A stretch of DNA of 64,000 nt. Origin: Marinithermus hydrothermalis DSM 14884 (GTDB lineage Bacteria > Deinococcota > Deinococci > Deinococcales > Marinithermaceae). The stretch covers positions 806,001 through 870,000 of the forward strand of contig NC_015387.1 in assembly GCF_000195335.1 (NCBI RefSeq). Direction: 5' to 3'. Both the position numbers and the translations under genes were made by a program. The notes beneath the pieces are model-generated. The model saw nothing but the letters and a program-made list of their open reading frames with translations, was not told the origin of the DNA and searched no databases. Below are positions 23,149 through 30,931 of the stretch, piece by piece; the first letter of the stretch is position 1, and each line of letters starts with the position of its first letter.

Positions 23149-23497
23149 GGCTAAGGGGCACGTTCCGGTGCGGATGTGCGTCTCCTGCCGTCGGCGCAGG
23201 CCGAAGCGGGAGTTGCTCCGCATCGTGCGGACCCCGGAAGGCTTCGTGATTGACCGTACGGGCAAACGGCCGGGCCGCGGGGCGTACGTGTGCCCTGACA
23301 CCCCCACGTGCTGGGAGGAAAAACGCCTGCGTCGCTTCGCCGGAGGCAGCGCGGCCCGGCTTGCGCTCGAGCTGCAAGCGGTGTTGGGAGGAGAAGTAAG
23401 GGATGGCGAAGGTGCGCATTTACCAACTGGCCAGGGAACTGGGGATGGAGAGCGCGGAGCTCATGGAGCTCCTGGACACGATGGGGGTGGAGTATAA
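23141..23497 (+). CDS. ylxR: YlxR family RNA-binding protein, with an unusual C-terminal extension
   Basis: Residues 1-85 match the YlxR (DUF448) family: PVRMCVSCRRRRPKRELLRI, then GRGAYVCPD. This protein is normally about 90 residues and lies between nusA and infB. Here the frame runs on past the infB start (23403) for 95 bases, giving a Gly/Asp-rich tail to residue 118. Removing one G from the run at 23384-23386 would end the protein as ...AVLEEK with a TAA two bases before the infB ATG, so a one-base indel or sequencing error is likely. Confidence 0.85.
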   Translation: MAKAKGHVPVRMCVSCRRRRPKRELLRIVRTPEGFVIDRTGKRPGRGAYVCPDTPTCWEEKRLRRFAGGSAARLALELQAVLGGEVRDGEGAHLPTGQGTGDGERGAHGAPGHDGGGV

Positions 23498-25124
23498 GTC
23501 CCACGCCTCCACCCTGGACGCCGAGACGGCCGAGGCGGTAAAGGAGATCGTTCGGGAACAGCGGGGGCTGGAGGAGCAGCGTAAAGCCGAGGAGGCCCGC
23601 AAGGCCCTGCCCCACCGCGCGCCGGTCGTGGCGGTGATGGGGCACGTGGACCACGGGAAGACCACCCTGCTGGACTACCTGCGCAAGACCCGGGTGGCGG
23701 AGCGTGAAGCCGGCGGGATCACGCAGCACATCGGGGCCTTCGACGTTCACGTAGGGGACAAGCGCATTGTCTTCATCGACACGCCCGGCCACGAGGCCTT
23801 CACCACGATCCGGGAGCGCGGTGCGCGCGCGGCGGACATCGCGATCATCATGGTGGCGGCGGACGACGGGGTGATGCCGCAGACCCGGGAGGCGATCGCG
23901 CACGCCAAGGCTGCGGGCATCCCGATGATCTTCGCGATCAACAAGATCGACCTGCCCCAGGCCAACGTGGACCGCGTGATGCAGGACCTGATGCGCGAAG
24001 GGTTCGTGCCGGAGGCTTACGGCGGTGACGCGATCGTCGTGCCGATCAGCGCGAAGACCGGCCAGGGTGTGGACGAGCTGCTCGAGATGCTCCTCCTCGT
24101 GGCCGAGCTCGAGGACCTCCGCGCCGACCCGGAGGCCGAACCCAAGGGCGTGATCATCGAGTCTAAGCTCGACAAGCGCGCGGGGGTGCTCGCCACCATC
24201 CTCGTGCAGGAGGGCACCCTCCGCATCGGGGACCACGTGGTGGCGGGCGAGGTGTGGGGCCGCATCCGCGCGATGATGAACGCGGACGGCGTCCGCCTCG
24301 AGGAGGCCGGGCCTTCCACCGCGGTGCAGGTGCTGGGCTTTAGCGAACTTCCAACCGCTGGGGATGTGCTGGAGTGGGTTCCGGACGAGGCCGCGGCGAA
24401 GGAGATCAGCGAAGAGCGCAAGGAAGAACGGAAGCGCCGCGAGGAGGAGGAGGCCGAGCGCCGCCGGGTACGCAGCATGGCGGACCTGCTGCGGCAGATG
24501 CAGGAAGGGCAGCAGAAGGAGATCAACCTCATCCTGCGCGCCGACACCCAAGGCTCGCTCGAGGCCATCAAGGGCATCCTCGCGAAAGAGGAGACCGACG
24601 AGGTCAAAATCAACGTGATGCTCGCCGCGGTGGGCGCGCCGACCGAGGGGGATATTCTGCTCGCCTCGACCGCGAACGCGGCGATCCTCTCCTTCGGCGT
24701 CAACCCGGCGGGATCGGTGAAGAAGGCCGCGGAGAAGAAAGGCGTGCTGCTCAAGTCCTTCCGCGTGATCTACGACCTCATCGACGAGGTTCGCGTCATG
24801 GTGAAAGGGCAGGTCGAGCCCACCTACCGCGAGGAGGTGATCGGGCACGCCGAGGTGCGCGCGATCTTCAAGCTGCCCAAGGGCGGGAACGTCGCGGGGT
24901 GCATGGTCACGGACGGCAAGATCGTGCGCAACGCCGAGATCCGCGTGCTGCGCGGCGGCGAGGAGGTCTGGCGCGGTCGGATCGAAAGCCTCAAGCGCTT
25001 CAAGGACGACGTGCGCGAGGTGGCCGCGGGGTACGAGTGCGGCTTGAAGCTCGCGGGGTTCGACGCCTTTGAGGAGGGGGATGTCCTCGAGGCCATCCAG
25101 GTGGTTGAGGTGACGGAGGTTTAA
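23403..25124 (+). CDS. infB: translation initiation factor IF-2
   Basis: A 573-aa IF-2 of the short type. A brief N-terminal domain (about 1-70) is followed by the G domain: G1 GHVDHGKT (about 80), G3 DTPGHEAF, G4 NKID and G5 ISAKTG. Domains II-IV continue, with a charged helix [19 protein letters not shown] linking to domain III. The long Ala/Pro/Glu-rich N-terminal extension of enterobacterial IF-2 is absent, as in Thermus. It delivers fMet-tRNA to the 30S subunit. It closes the rimP-nusA-ylxR-infB operon. Confidence 0.97.
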   Translation: MAKVRIYQLARELGMESAELMELLDTMGVEYKSHASTLDAETAEAVKEIVREQRGLEEQRKAEEARKALPHRAPVVAVMGHVDHGKTTLLDYLRKTRVAEREAGGITQHIGAFDVHVGDKRIVFIDTPGHEAFTTIRERGARAADIAIIMVAADDGVMPQTREAIAHAKAAGIPMIFAINKIDLPQANVDRVMQDLMREGFVPEAYGGDAIVVPISAKTGQGVDELLEMLLLVAELEDLRADPEAEPKGVIIESKLDKRAGVLATILVQEGTLRIGDHVVAGEVWGRIRAMMNADGVRLEEAGPSTAVQVLGFSELPTAGDVLEWVPDEAAAKEISEERKEERKRREEEEAERRRVRSMADLLRQMQEGQQKEINLILRADTQGSLEAIKGILAKEETDEVKINVMLAAVGAPTEGDILLASTANAAILSFGVNPAGSVKKAAEKKGVLLKSFRVIYDLIDEVRVMVKGQVEPTYREEVIGHAEVRAIFKLPKGGNVAGCMVTDGKIVRNAEIRVLRGGEEVWRGRIESLKRFKDDVREVAAGYECGLKLAGFDAFEEGDVLEAIQVVEVTEV

Positions 25125-25142
25125 CCGAGGAGGCGCGTCGCG

Positions 25143-25457
25143 GTGCCTTTGGTGAAGCGCTGGGAGTACGGGGCGCTCGTGGGGCTGGGGGTGGTGGCCC
25201 TAGCCCTTCTGGCCCTGCCGCCCCTCCCGGCCCGCGCGGTGGCGGCGGAGGATGCGGGGTGGGCCGCCCCCGTGCTGTATATTGGGGAGTCCGGGCACCG
25301 CTCGCTGCCCCTGGTTTTTACGCTACCTCCCCTCACGGTGGACGCCCCGGTGATGGGTGCGCCAGGGCTGGGGGCGCGGCGAGTCTACCGCGCGCCGGTC
25401 CTGGCGGAACCGCGACTGTACCTGCGGTACGGGCGATTGCAGCAGGATGGCGGGTAA
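25143..25457 (+). CDS. small exported protein of unknown function
   Basis: A 104-aa product starting with GTG, 18 bp after infB and preceded by GAGGAGG. The first 33 residues form a signal peptide: basic start (VKRWEYG), hydrophobic core (ALVGLGVVALALLALPP) and an Ala-rich cleavage region (ARAVAAEDA). The mature part is Pro/Leu/Arg-rich with no cysteines. I recognise no family. It lies between infB and secDF and may be co-transcribed with either. Confidence 0.6.
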   Translation: MPLVKRWEYGALVGLGVVALALLALPPLPARAVAAEDAGWAAPVLYIGESGHRSLPLVFTLPPLTVDAPVMGAPGLGARRVYRAPVLAEPRLYLRYGRLQQDGG

Positions 25458-25531
25458 GGCCCGGGAGGCACTGAGCGGCAAGCGACCCTAGGCCTTTTCG
25501 TCACGAACAGGATCGAAAGCGAGGGGTACAG

Positions 25532-27751
25532 ATGCGACGCAATACCGTAACTGGAATCCTGCTGCTGGGGGTGTTTCTCGCGGCCCTACTCGGAATCTGG
25601 AAGCCCTGGGCTCCCGCGGAGCCCAAGGTCAAGCTCGGACTGGACCTCAAGGGCGGCCTGCGGATCGTGCTGCAAACGGACGATCCCGAACCGGACCCGG
25701 ACGACCTCGAGCGCGTCCGAACCGTGATCGAAAACCGGATCAACGCCCTAGGCGTGGCCGAACCCCTGATCCAGATTCAGGGGACTAACCGCGTGTTGAT
25801 CGAGCTGCCGGGCCTATCCCAGGAGGATCAGGACAAGGCCTTGAAGCTCATCGGCCAGCGGGCGGTGCTGGAGTTTCGGGTGGTTAAGGAGGACGCGACC
25901 GGCCTGACCGTCGCGCAGATCAACGAGCAGCTCCGGCGTAACCCGAACCTCGACCGCTCGGAGCTCGAGGCGCGCTTGATGAAGCTCGAGGACCTCGGGC
26001 CGCCGCTGTTGACGGGCGCGGATCTGGAGACCGCGAACACGGTGTTTGATAGCTTCGGGCGTCCCCAGGTCTCCATGACCTTCACCCCGGAAGGCGCGAA
26101 GAAGTTCGCGGAGGTGACCCGGGCGAATGTTGGGCGGCGGCTCGCGATCGTGCTGGACGGTCGGGTGTACAGCGCGCCGGTGATCCGCCAAGCGATCCTC
26201 GATGGCCAGGCGGTGATCGACGGGCTGGGAAGTCTGGAGGAGGCCTCCGAGATCGCGCTGGTGCTTCGGAGCGGGTCCCTTCCGGTCGCGGTGCACGTGG
26301 AAGAGCTCCGCGCGATCGGCCCGACGCTCGGGGCGGACGCGATTCGTTCCGGCGTGATCGCCTCGGTGGTGGGGGGCCTGCTGATCTTCGTGGTGATCTT
26401 CCTCTACTACGGCCCTTGGTTCGGGCTGGTGGCCTCGCTGGGCCTTATCTACACCGCGGTGCTGGTGCTCGGGATGCTCTCGGGCCTCGGGGCCACGCTC
26501 ACGTTGCCCGGGATCGCCGGTTTGATCCTCACGATCGGCGCGGCGGTGGACGGGAACGTCCTGTCCTTTGAGCGCATCAAGGAGGAGCTGCGCTACGACA
26601 AGAAGCTCCGCCAGGCGATTCCCGACGGATTCCGGCACTCGATCGTCACGATCCTGGACGCGAACATCTCCACCCTGCTGGCTGCCGCTGCGCTGTACCA
26701 GTACGCGACCGGTCCGGTGCGCGGGTTCGCGGTGATGCTTTCGATCGGCATCATCGCAGCGGTCTTCTCCAACCTGGTGTTCAGCCGCTACCTTCTCGAG
26801 CGCATCGCGCAGCGCGGCGAGGTGCGCCTGCCCTACTGGATCTGGGGTACCCGGATCCCCTTCCTCAAGCACGCCCGCGTGATCACCCGCGCGACCCTTG
26901 TGCTGGCGCTCGTCGCGGCCGGGGTGGTCTTCACCAAGGGGTTCAACTACGGGATCGACTTCACCGGCGGTACCGCGTACCTCATCCGCACGCCGAGCAC
27001 GGTGGGTGTAGAGGACGTGCGGGCCTTCCTGGATGAGGCCGGGATCGAAGGCGTTTCCGGGAAGGACGCGGTGATCACCGCGGTACAAAGCCCCATCTCC
27101 GACGCGCGCGAGTACTCGGTGCGCGTGGGGGTGCTCTCGCAAGAGGCGCGCCTTCAGCTCGCGGGGTTGTTCCAGGAGAAGCTGAACGCGGAGGTCCTCC
27201 AGTCCGAGACCGTGGGGCCCGCCGTCGGGGCTGAGCTGCGGCGTAACACCGTGCTCGCGGTGCTCGCGGGGCTGGGCCTCATCCTGATCTACATGGCTTT
27301 CCGCTTCGACTGGGTTTTCGGCGTGGCGAGCATCATCGCGGTGGGGCACGACGTCGCGATCACCGCCGGGGTGTTCAGCCTGCTGGGCCTCGAGTTCACG
27401 ATCCCGATCGTAGCGGCCCTCCTGACCATCATCGGGTACTCGATCAACGACTCGATCATCCTTTCGGACCGGATCCGCGAGAACCTAAGGGTGATGCGGG
27501 GGGTGAGTTACCAGGAGCTCGTGGACACCGCGATCAACCAGACCCTCTCCCGTACCGTGATGACCTCCTTCACCACACTGCTTCCCCTGTTCTCCCTCTT
27601 CTTCATCGGGGGGCCGGTGCTGCGGGATTTCTCCCTTGCGATCCTCGTTGGGATCTTCGTAGGGACCTACTCCTCGATCTACGTGGTCTCCGCGCTGGTG
27701 GTGTGGTGGAAGACCCGGGAGCAATCGCAGCGCGCCAAGGCCAAGGCGTAG
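25532..27751 (+). CDS. secDF: fused protein translocase subunit SecDF
   Basis: A 739-aa membrane protein in which SecD and SecF are joined, as in Thermus thermophilus, where it drives the late, proton-powered step of Sec export. N-terminal TM (about 6-24), the periplasmic P1 domain beginning VKLGLDLKGGLRIVL (the SecD D1 motif), a block of six TM segments with GAAVDGNVLSFERIKEE (D4), then the SecF half from FNYGIDFTGGTAYLI with its own six TMs and GYSINDSIILSDRIRE. A strong terminator follows the stop. Confidence 0.97.
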   Translation: MRRNTVTGILLLGVFLAALLGIWKPWAPAEPKVKLGLDLKGGLRIVLQTDDPEPDPDDLERVRTVIENRINALGVAEPLIQIQGTNRVLIELPGLSQEDQDKALKLIGQRAVLEFRVVKEDATGLTVAQINEQLRRNPNLDRSELEARLMKLEDLGPPLLTGADLETANTVFDSFGRPQVSMTFTPEGAKKFAEVTRANVGRRLAIVLDGRVYSAPVIRQAILDGQAVIDGLGSLEEASEIALVLRSGSLPVAVHVEELRAIGPTLGADAIRSGVIASVVGGLLIFVVIFLYYGPWFGLVASLGLIYTAVLVLGMLSGLGATLTLPGIAGLILTIGAAVDGNVLSFERIKEELRYDKKLRQAIPDGFRHSIVTILDANISTLLAAAALYQYATGPVRGFAVMLSIGIIAAVFSNLVFSRYLLERIAQRGEVRLPYWIWGTRIPFLKHARVITRATLVLALVAAGVVFTKGFNYGIDFTGGTAYLIRTPSTVGVEDVRAFLDEAGIEGVSGKDAVITAVQSPISDAREYSVRVGVLSQEARLQLAGLFQEKLNAEVLQSETVGPAVGAELRRNTVLAVLAGLGLILIYMAFRFDWVFGVASIIAVGHDVAITAGVFSLLGLEFTIPIVAALLTIIGYSINDSIILSDRIRENLRVMRGVSYQELVDTAINQTLSRTVMTSFTTLLPLFSLFFIGGPVLRDFSLAILVGIFVGTYSSIYVVSALVVWWKTREQSQRAKAKA

Positions 27752-27766
27752 CAATGGGTTCGCGCG

Positions 27767-27795
27767 GCACCCCGCCTAAGGCGGGGTGCTTTTTT
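27767..27795 (+). terminator. rho-independent terminator after secDF
   Basis: A perfect 10-bp stem (27767-27776 with 27780-27789), a TAA loop and a run of six T. Confidence 0.95.
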
Positions 27796-27835
27796 AGTGG
27801 CCCTACCCTAGGGCGTTTGCCCTTTCTATGCCCTT

Positions 27836-27841
27836 TATACT
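27836..27841 (+). promoter_or_regulatory. -10 box of lapA-recJ
   Basis: TATACT, 19 bases before the ATG at 27861; the -35 is unclear. Confidence 0.5.
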
Positions 27842-27860
27842 GAAGCCAACGGGGGGTACG

Positions 27861-28205
27861 ATGCGGCTTGTCCACTGGCTTTCGTTCGCGATCCTCGTAT
27901 CGTTTAGCTTAGCAGCGCTGTTCCACCACTACAGCCAACCCGACGCGCGGGTCGCGTTATGGGGGTTGGGTAGCCTTCCGGTCGTCTGGGTGGCGGGAGG
28001 TGCGTTCGCCCTGGGCTTTTTAGCCGGCGGGGTGTACGCGCTGGCCTGGTGGTTGCGTGCCTTACAGGCCAGCCGCACCTACCGAAAAGAAATCGCCCGC
28101 CTCCAAGCCGAGATCGAGGCCCTCAAGGCCCGCCACCCCGAGGACGAGGAGGTCCCGCGCATCCCGGATCGGGACCTTCCCCTAGGGGAGGATGCCGGGG
28201 CATGA
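27861..28205 (+). CDS. LapA-like (DUF1049) membrane protein
   Basis: A 114-aa protein with two hydrophobic segments (about 4-23 and 40-65, the second with the Gly-rich ALGFLAGGVYALAWWL) followed by a basic/acidic coiled-coil helix (RTYRKEIARLQAEIEALKARH) and an acidic tail. This is the layout of the LapA/DUF1049 domain, linked to lipopolysaccharide or envelope assembly in E. coli. The ATG at 27861 is chosen because the conserved region begins there; an upstream in-frame ATG at 27828 precedes the -10 box. The stop overlaps the recJ start. Confidence 0.8.
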   Translation: MRLVHWLSFAILVSFSLAALFHHYSQPDARVALWGLGSLPVVWVAGGAFALGFLAGGVYALAWWLRALQASRTYRKEIARLQAEIEALKARHPEDEEVPRIPDRDLPLGEDAGA

Positions 28206-30349
28206 GCCGCTGGATCATGGCCCCCTGGCCGCCGCGGGAGGCCCTCGAGGCCTTGATGCAGCGCTTGGACGTGCCGCCCGTGGTGGCGGCGGTTCTGTAT
28301 AACCGCGGGTTTCGCGACCCCCAGGACCTCGACCCCCCCCTCGCCTTGCCGGACCTGCCCGGCCTCGAGACCGCAGCGCGCCGCGTGGTGCAGGCCCTCG
28401 AGCGGGGGGAGCGCATCCGGGTGCACGGGGATTACGACGCGGACGGCGTGACCGGAACCGCGATCCTGGTGCGCGGCCTCGCCGCGCTCGGTGGGGACGT
28501 GCATGCCTTCATTCCCCACCGCATCCGGGAAGGGTACGGCGTCCACCCAGACCGCGTCGCCGAGCACGCCCAGGCCTGCGACCTGTTCATCACGGTGGAT
28601 TGCGGCGTGACGAACCACGCGGAGCTTGAGGCCCTACAGGCGCAGGGAGTCTCGGTCATCGTGACCGACCACCACGCGCCCGGCGATACGCCCCCACCCG
28701 GCATCCTCGTGCACCCGGCCTTCGCCCCGGCCTTCAAGGGCAAGCCCAAACCCACCGGGGCTGGGGTAGCCTTCTTCCTCCTGTGGCAGGTCCACGCCCT
28801 CTTGGACAAGCCACCCCCCACGGTCTACGCCGACCTCGCGGCGATCGGCACCATAGCGGACGTCGCGCCCCTTTTGGGGATCAACCGCGCTCTGGTTAGG
28901 GCTGGCCTCGAGCAGCTGCGCGAGACGCGCCACGCGGGCCTCGCCGCGCTCGCGCGGGAGCATTGCAAGGAGTACAGCGCGACCGAGATCGCCTTCAGGA
29001 TCGCGCCGCGCATCAACGCCGCGGGTCGGCTTGGCGAGGCCGAGACCGCCCTCGAGGCCCTGACCACCCCGGACCCCACGCGGGCCCAGGCGCTCGCCGA
29101 GCGCCTGAACGAGCTGAACCGCGAGCGGCAGCGCGTCGAGGAGGCGATGCTCGAGCGGCTCCTTCCTAACCTCGACCCCGCTGCGCCCGCCTACGTGATC
29201 CACGATCCCGAGGGGCACCCGGGCGTGATGGGGATCGTGGCGAGCCGCATCCTCGAGCGGTTCTACAAGCCCGTCTTCATCATCGCTCAAGGTAAGGGCT
29301 CGGTGCGCAGCACGCCGGGGATCAGCGCGGTGGGGGCGTTGCGTGCGGCGGCAGCGCACCTCGAGCGCTTCGGGGGACACACCCAGGCCGCGGGGTTCGC
29401 CATCGCGGAGGAGAAGATCCCGGCCTTCCGAAACGCCATCCTGGAGTACGTGGCCGCGCACCCGCCCCCGGTGCCCGAGGTGCTCTTGGACGGTGCGCTC
29501 GAGGGGGAGGACCTGGAGGAGGTGTACCGGGCGTTGTTGTTCCTCGAGCCGTTTGGGGAGGGGAATCCCGAGCCGACCTTTTACTTTCGGGGCGTGCCCC
29601 AGGAGGTGCGCCTCATGGGGGAGGGGCGGCACGTGTCCTTCCGGCTGGGGGGGGTGCGGGTGGTTAAGTGGCGGGATGACGGCGAGGCCCTCCTCGACGT
29701 GGAGGAGGTGGAGGTAGCCGCGAGCCTCACGCTGAACGAGTGGAACGGCACCCGCAAGCTCGAGCTCATCGCGGCGGCGTACCGGAGGCCGGAGGGGTTG
29801 GAGGCCGGGGTGAGGGACGATGCGCCGCGCCTACGCGTGACGCGCGCATCGCTCCGCGAGGCGCTCGCGCAGGTTGTGCGGGAGCGCCTGCCGAGCTACG
29901 CGGTGGGGAAGGGCCGGGATTTTCTGGAGGCGCGCGGGGTGCCCGTGGTCGCGCCTCAAGAGGCACGGGTGTGGTTCGCGCTACCCCCCACACCCGTTGG
30001 GGGGGTGGAGGTCCGGCTTGCGTTGTCGGACCGGGCGCTTGCTTCCCTGACGAACCCCACGATCACGCGGCAAGGGTTGCGGGCGGCCTTTCAAGCCCTG
30101 AGGGCGGGGCGGGCGGTGACGGAACCGTACCGCACCGTTCTGGAGGAGCTGGGCCTCGTGCCCTGCCCGGACCCGCTCCCCCGGATCAACCCCTACCGTT
30201 CCGCCACCTTCCGCCGTTTGCGCCTGCAGCAGGTGCTGGGAGCGCGGCTTGCGCTTGCCTACCGCTATGGGGATGAACGCTTGCTCGTGGAGGCGCTCGA
30301 GCGCTGGTGGGAGGTGAACCGTGTACAAGCAGCCCAGGGATCCGTTTGA
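28202..30349 (+). CDS. recJ: single-stranded-DNA-specific exonuclease RecJ
   Basis: A 715-aa 5'-3' exonuclease of recombination and mismatch repair. DHH-family motifs: HGDYDADGVTGTAIL (about 76-90), VDCGVTNH, VTDHHAPGD and, in the DHHA1 domain, GGHTQAAGFAI. The RecJ OB region follows, and about 180 extra C-terminal residues correspond to the domain IV known from Deinococcus/Thermus RecJ. The ATG at 28202 overlaps the lapA stop (ATGA); a longer in-frame start would lie within lapA. Confidence 0.95.
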   Translation: MSRWIMAPWPPREALEALMQRLDVPPVVAAVLYNRGFRDPQDLDPPLALPDLPGLETAARRVVQALERGERIRVHGDYDADGVTGTAILVRGLAALGGDVHAFIPHRIREGYGVHPDRVAEHAQACDLFITVDCGVTNHAELEALQAQGVSVIVTDHHAPGDTPPPGILVHPAFAPAFKGKPKPTGAGVAFFLLWQVHALLDKPPPTVYADLAAIGTIADVAPLLGINRALVRAGLEQLRETRHAGLAALAREHCKEYSATEIAFRIAPRINAAGRLGEAETALEALTTPDPTRAQALAERLNELNRERQRVEEAMLERLLPNLDPAAPAYVIHDPEGHPGVMGIVASRILERFYKPVFIIAQGKGSVRSTPGISAVGALRAAAAHLERFGGHTQAAGFAIAEEKIPAFRNAILEYVAAHPPPVPEVLLDGALEGEDLEEVYRALLFLEPFGEGNPEPTFYFRGVPQEVRLMGEGRHVSFRLGGVRVVKWRDDGEALLDVEEVEVAASLTLNEWNGTRKLELIAAAYRRPEGLEAGVRDDAPRLRVTRASLREALAQVVRERLPSYAVGKGRDFLEARGVPVVAPQEARVWFALPPTPVGGVEVRLALSDRALASLTNPTITRQGLRAAFQALRAGRAVTEPYRTVLEELGLVPCPDPLPRINPYRSATFRRLRLQQVLGARLALAYRYGDERLLVEALERWWEVNRVQAAQGSV

Positions 30350-30890
30350 GGCTCGGGTGTACACCCCGGAGTACCGCGTGTACGGCATGATCTACCTGGT
30401 GCCGAAGGGAGCGACGGCGGACCTGTTGAACCAAGAGAATCGCCTGCTCTTGCCGATGACGGGCGTGCTCGTGTACACCCCCGGGTTCAAGCACCCACCG
30501 GACGCTTCAGAGCTCAAGGCGACCACCGGGTTCTTAGCCGTCCCGAAGCGCCGCATCCTCTGGGTGGTGGGCGGACGTCCGGCCACGCCGCGCACCACCG
30601 GTGCGATGCTGCGCCGCCAGTCCCTGGTGCTCCTGTACGAAGGCTACGCGATCGCGGGGAAGCTGGACATGCCCCAGCACGTGCGCCTTTCCGACTACCT
30701 CTCCACCGCCAAGCCCTTCCAGACCCTGCACGAGGCGCGCTTGTACGTGCTGCAACCCGACCGGCCGATCGTGGAGCTCGAGCCGGAGGAGTCCTTCGAG
30801 TTCGTGACCGTGAACCTGCACCGGATCGCGGGGCTGATCGAGTCCCCGGAGTACTCGGGGGAAACGCCTCGGCTTACCCTGGTCACGTGA
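30321..30890 (+). CDS. hypothetical protein, 189 aa
   Basis: It starts with GTG inside the end of recJ (29-bp overlap), with GGAGGTG seven bases before. The product is beta-rich with no signal peptide or membrane segment. Notable stretches are YRVYGMIYLVPKGATADLLN, LPMTGVLVYTPGF and GFLAVPKRRILWVVGG. The frame is followed by a perfect hairpin, so it ends the lapA-recJ transcript. I do not recognise a family. Confidence 0.75.
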   Translation: MYKQPRDPFEARVYTPEYRVYGMIYLVPKGATADLLNQENRLLLPMTGVLVYTPGFKHPPDASELKATTGFLAVPKRRILWVVGGRPATPRTTGAMLRRQSLVLLYEGYAIAGKLDMPQHVRLSDYLSTAKPFQTLHEARLYVLQPDRPIVELEPEESFEFVTVNLHRIAGLIESPEYSGETPRLTLVT

Positions 30891-30891
30891 A

Positions 30892-30914
30892 AACGGCCCC
30901 CACCGGGGGCCGTT
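30892..30914. terminator. bidirectional terminator between the 189-aa gene and valS
   Basis: A perfect 10-bp stem (30892-30901 with 30905-30914) and ACC loop, between convergent genes. On the minus strand it is followed by TTTTCACG. Confidence 0.85.
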
Positions 30915-30931
30915 GAGCGTAGGGGCGGGGC

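Noticed and set aside
21901-23307. Open frame (468 codons) antisense to nusA
   Set aside because: Shadow frame; no start signal and no family resemblance.
23151-24848. Long open frame (565 codons) antisense to infB
   Set aside because: Same reason; infB motifs are complete on the plus strand.
25814-27349. Long open frame (511 codons) antisense to secDF
   Set aside because: Low-complexity His/Arg/Gly-rich translation typical of the opposite strand of GC-rich genes; secDF is certain.
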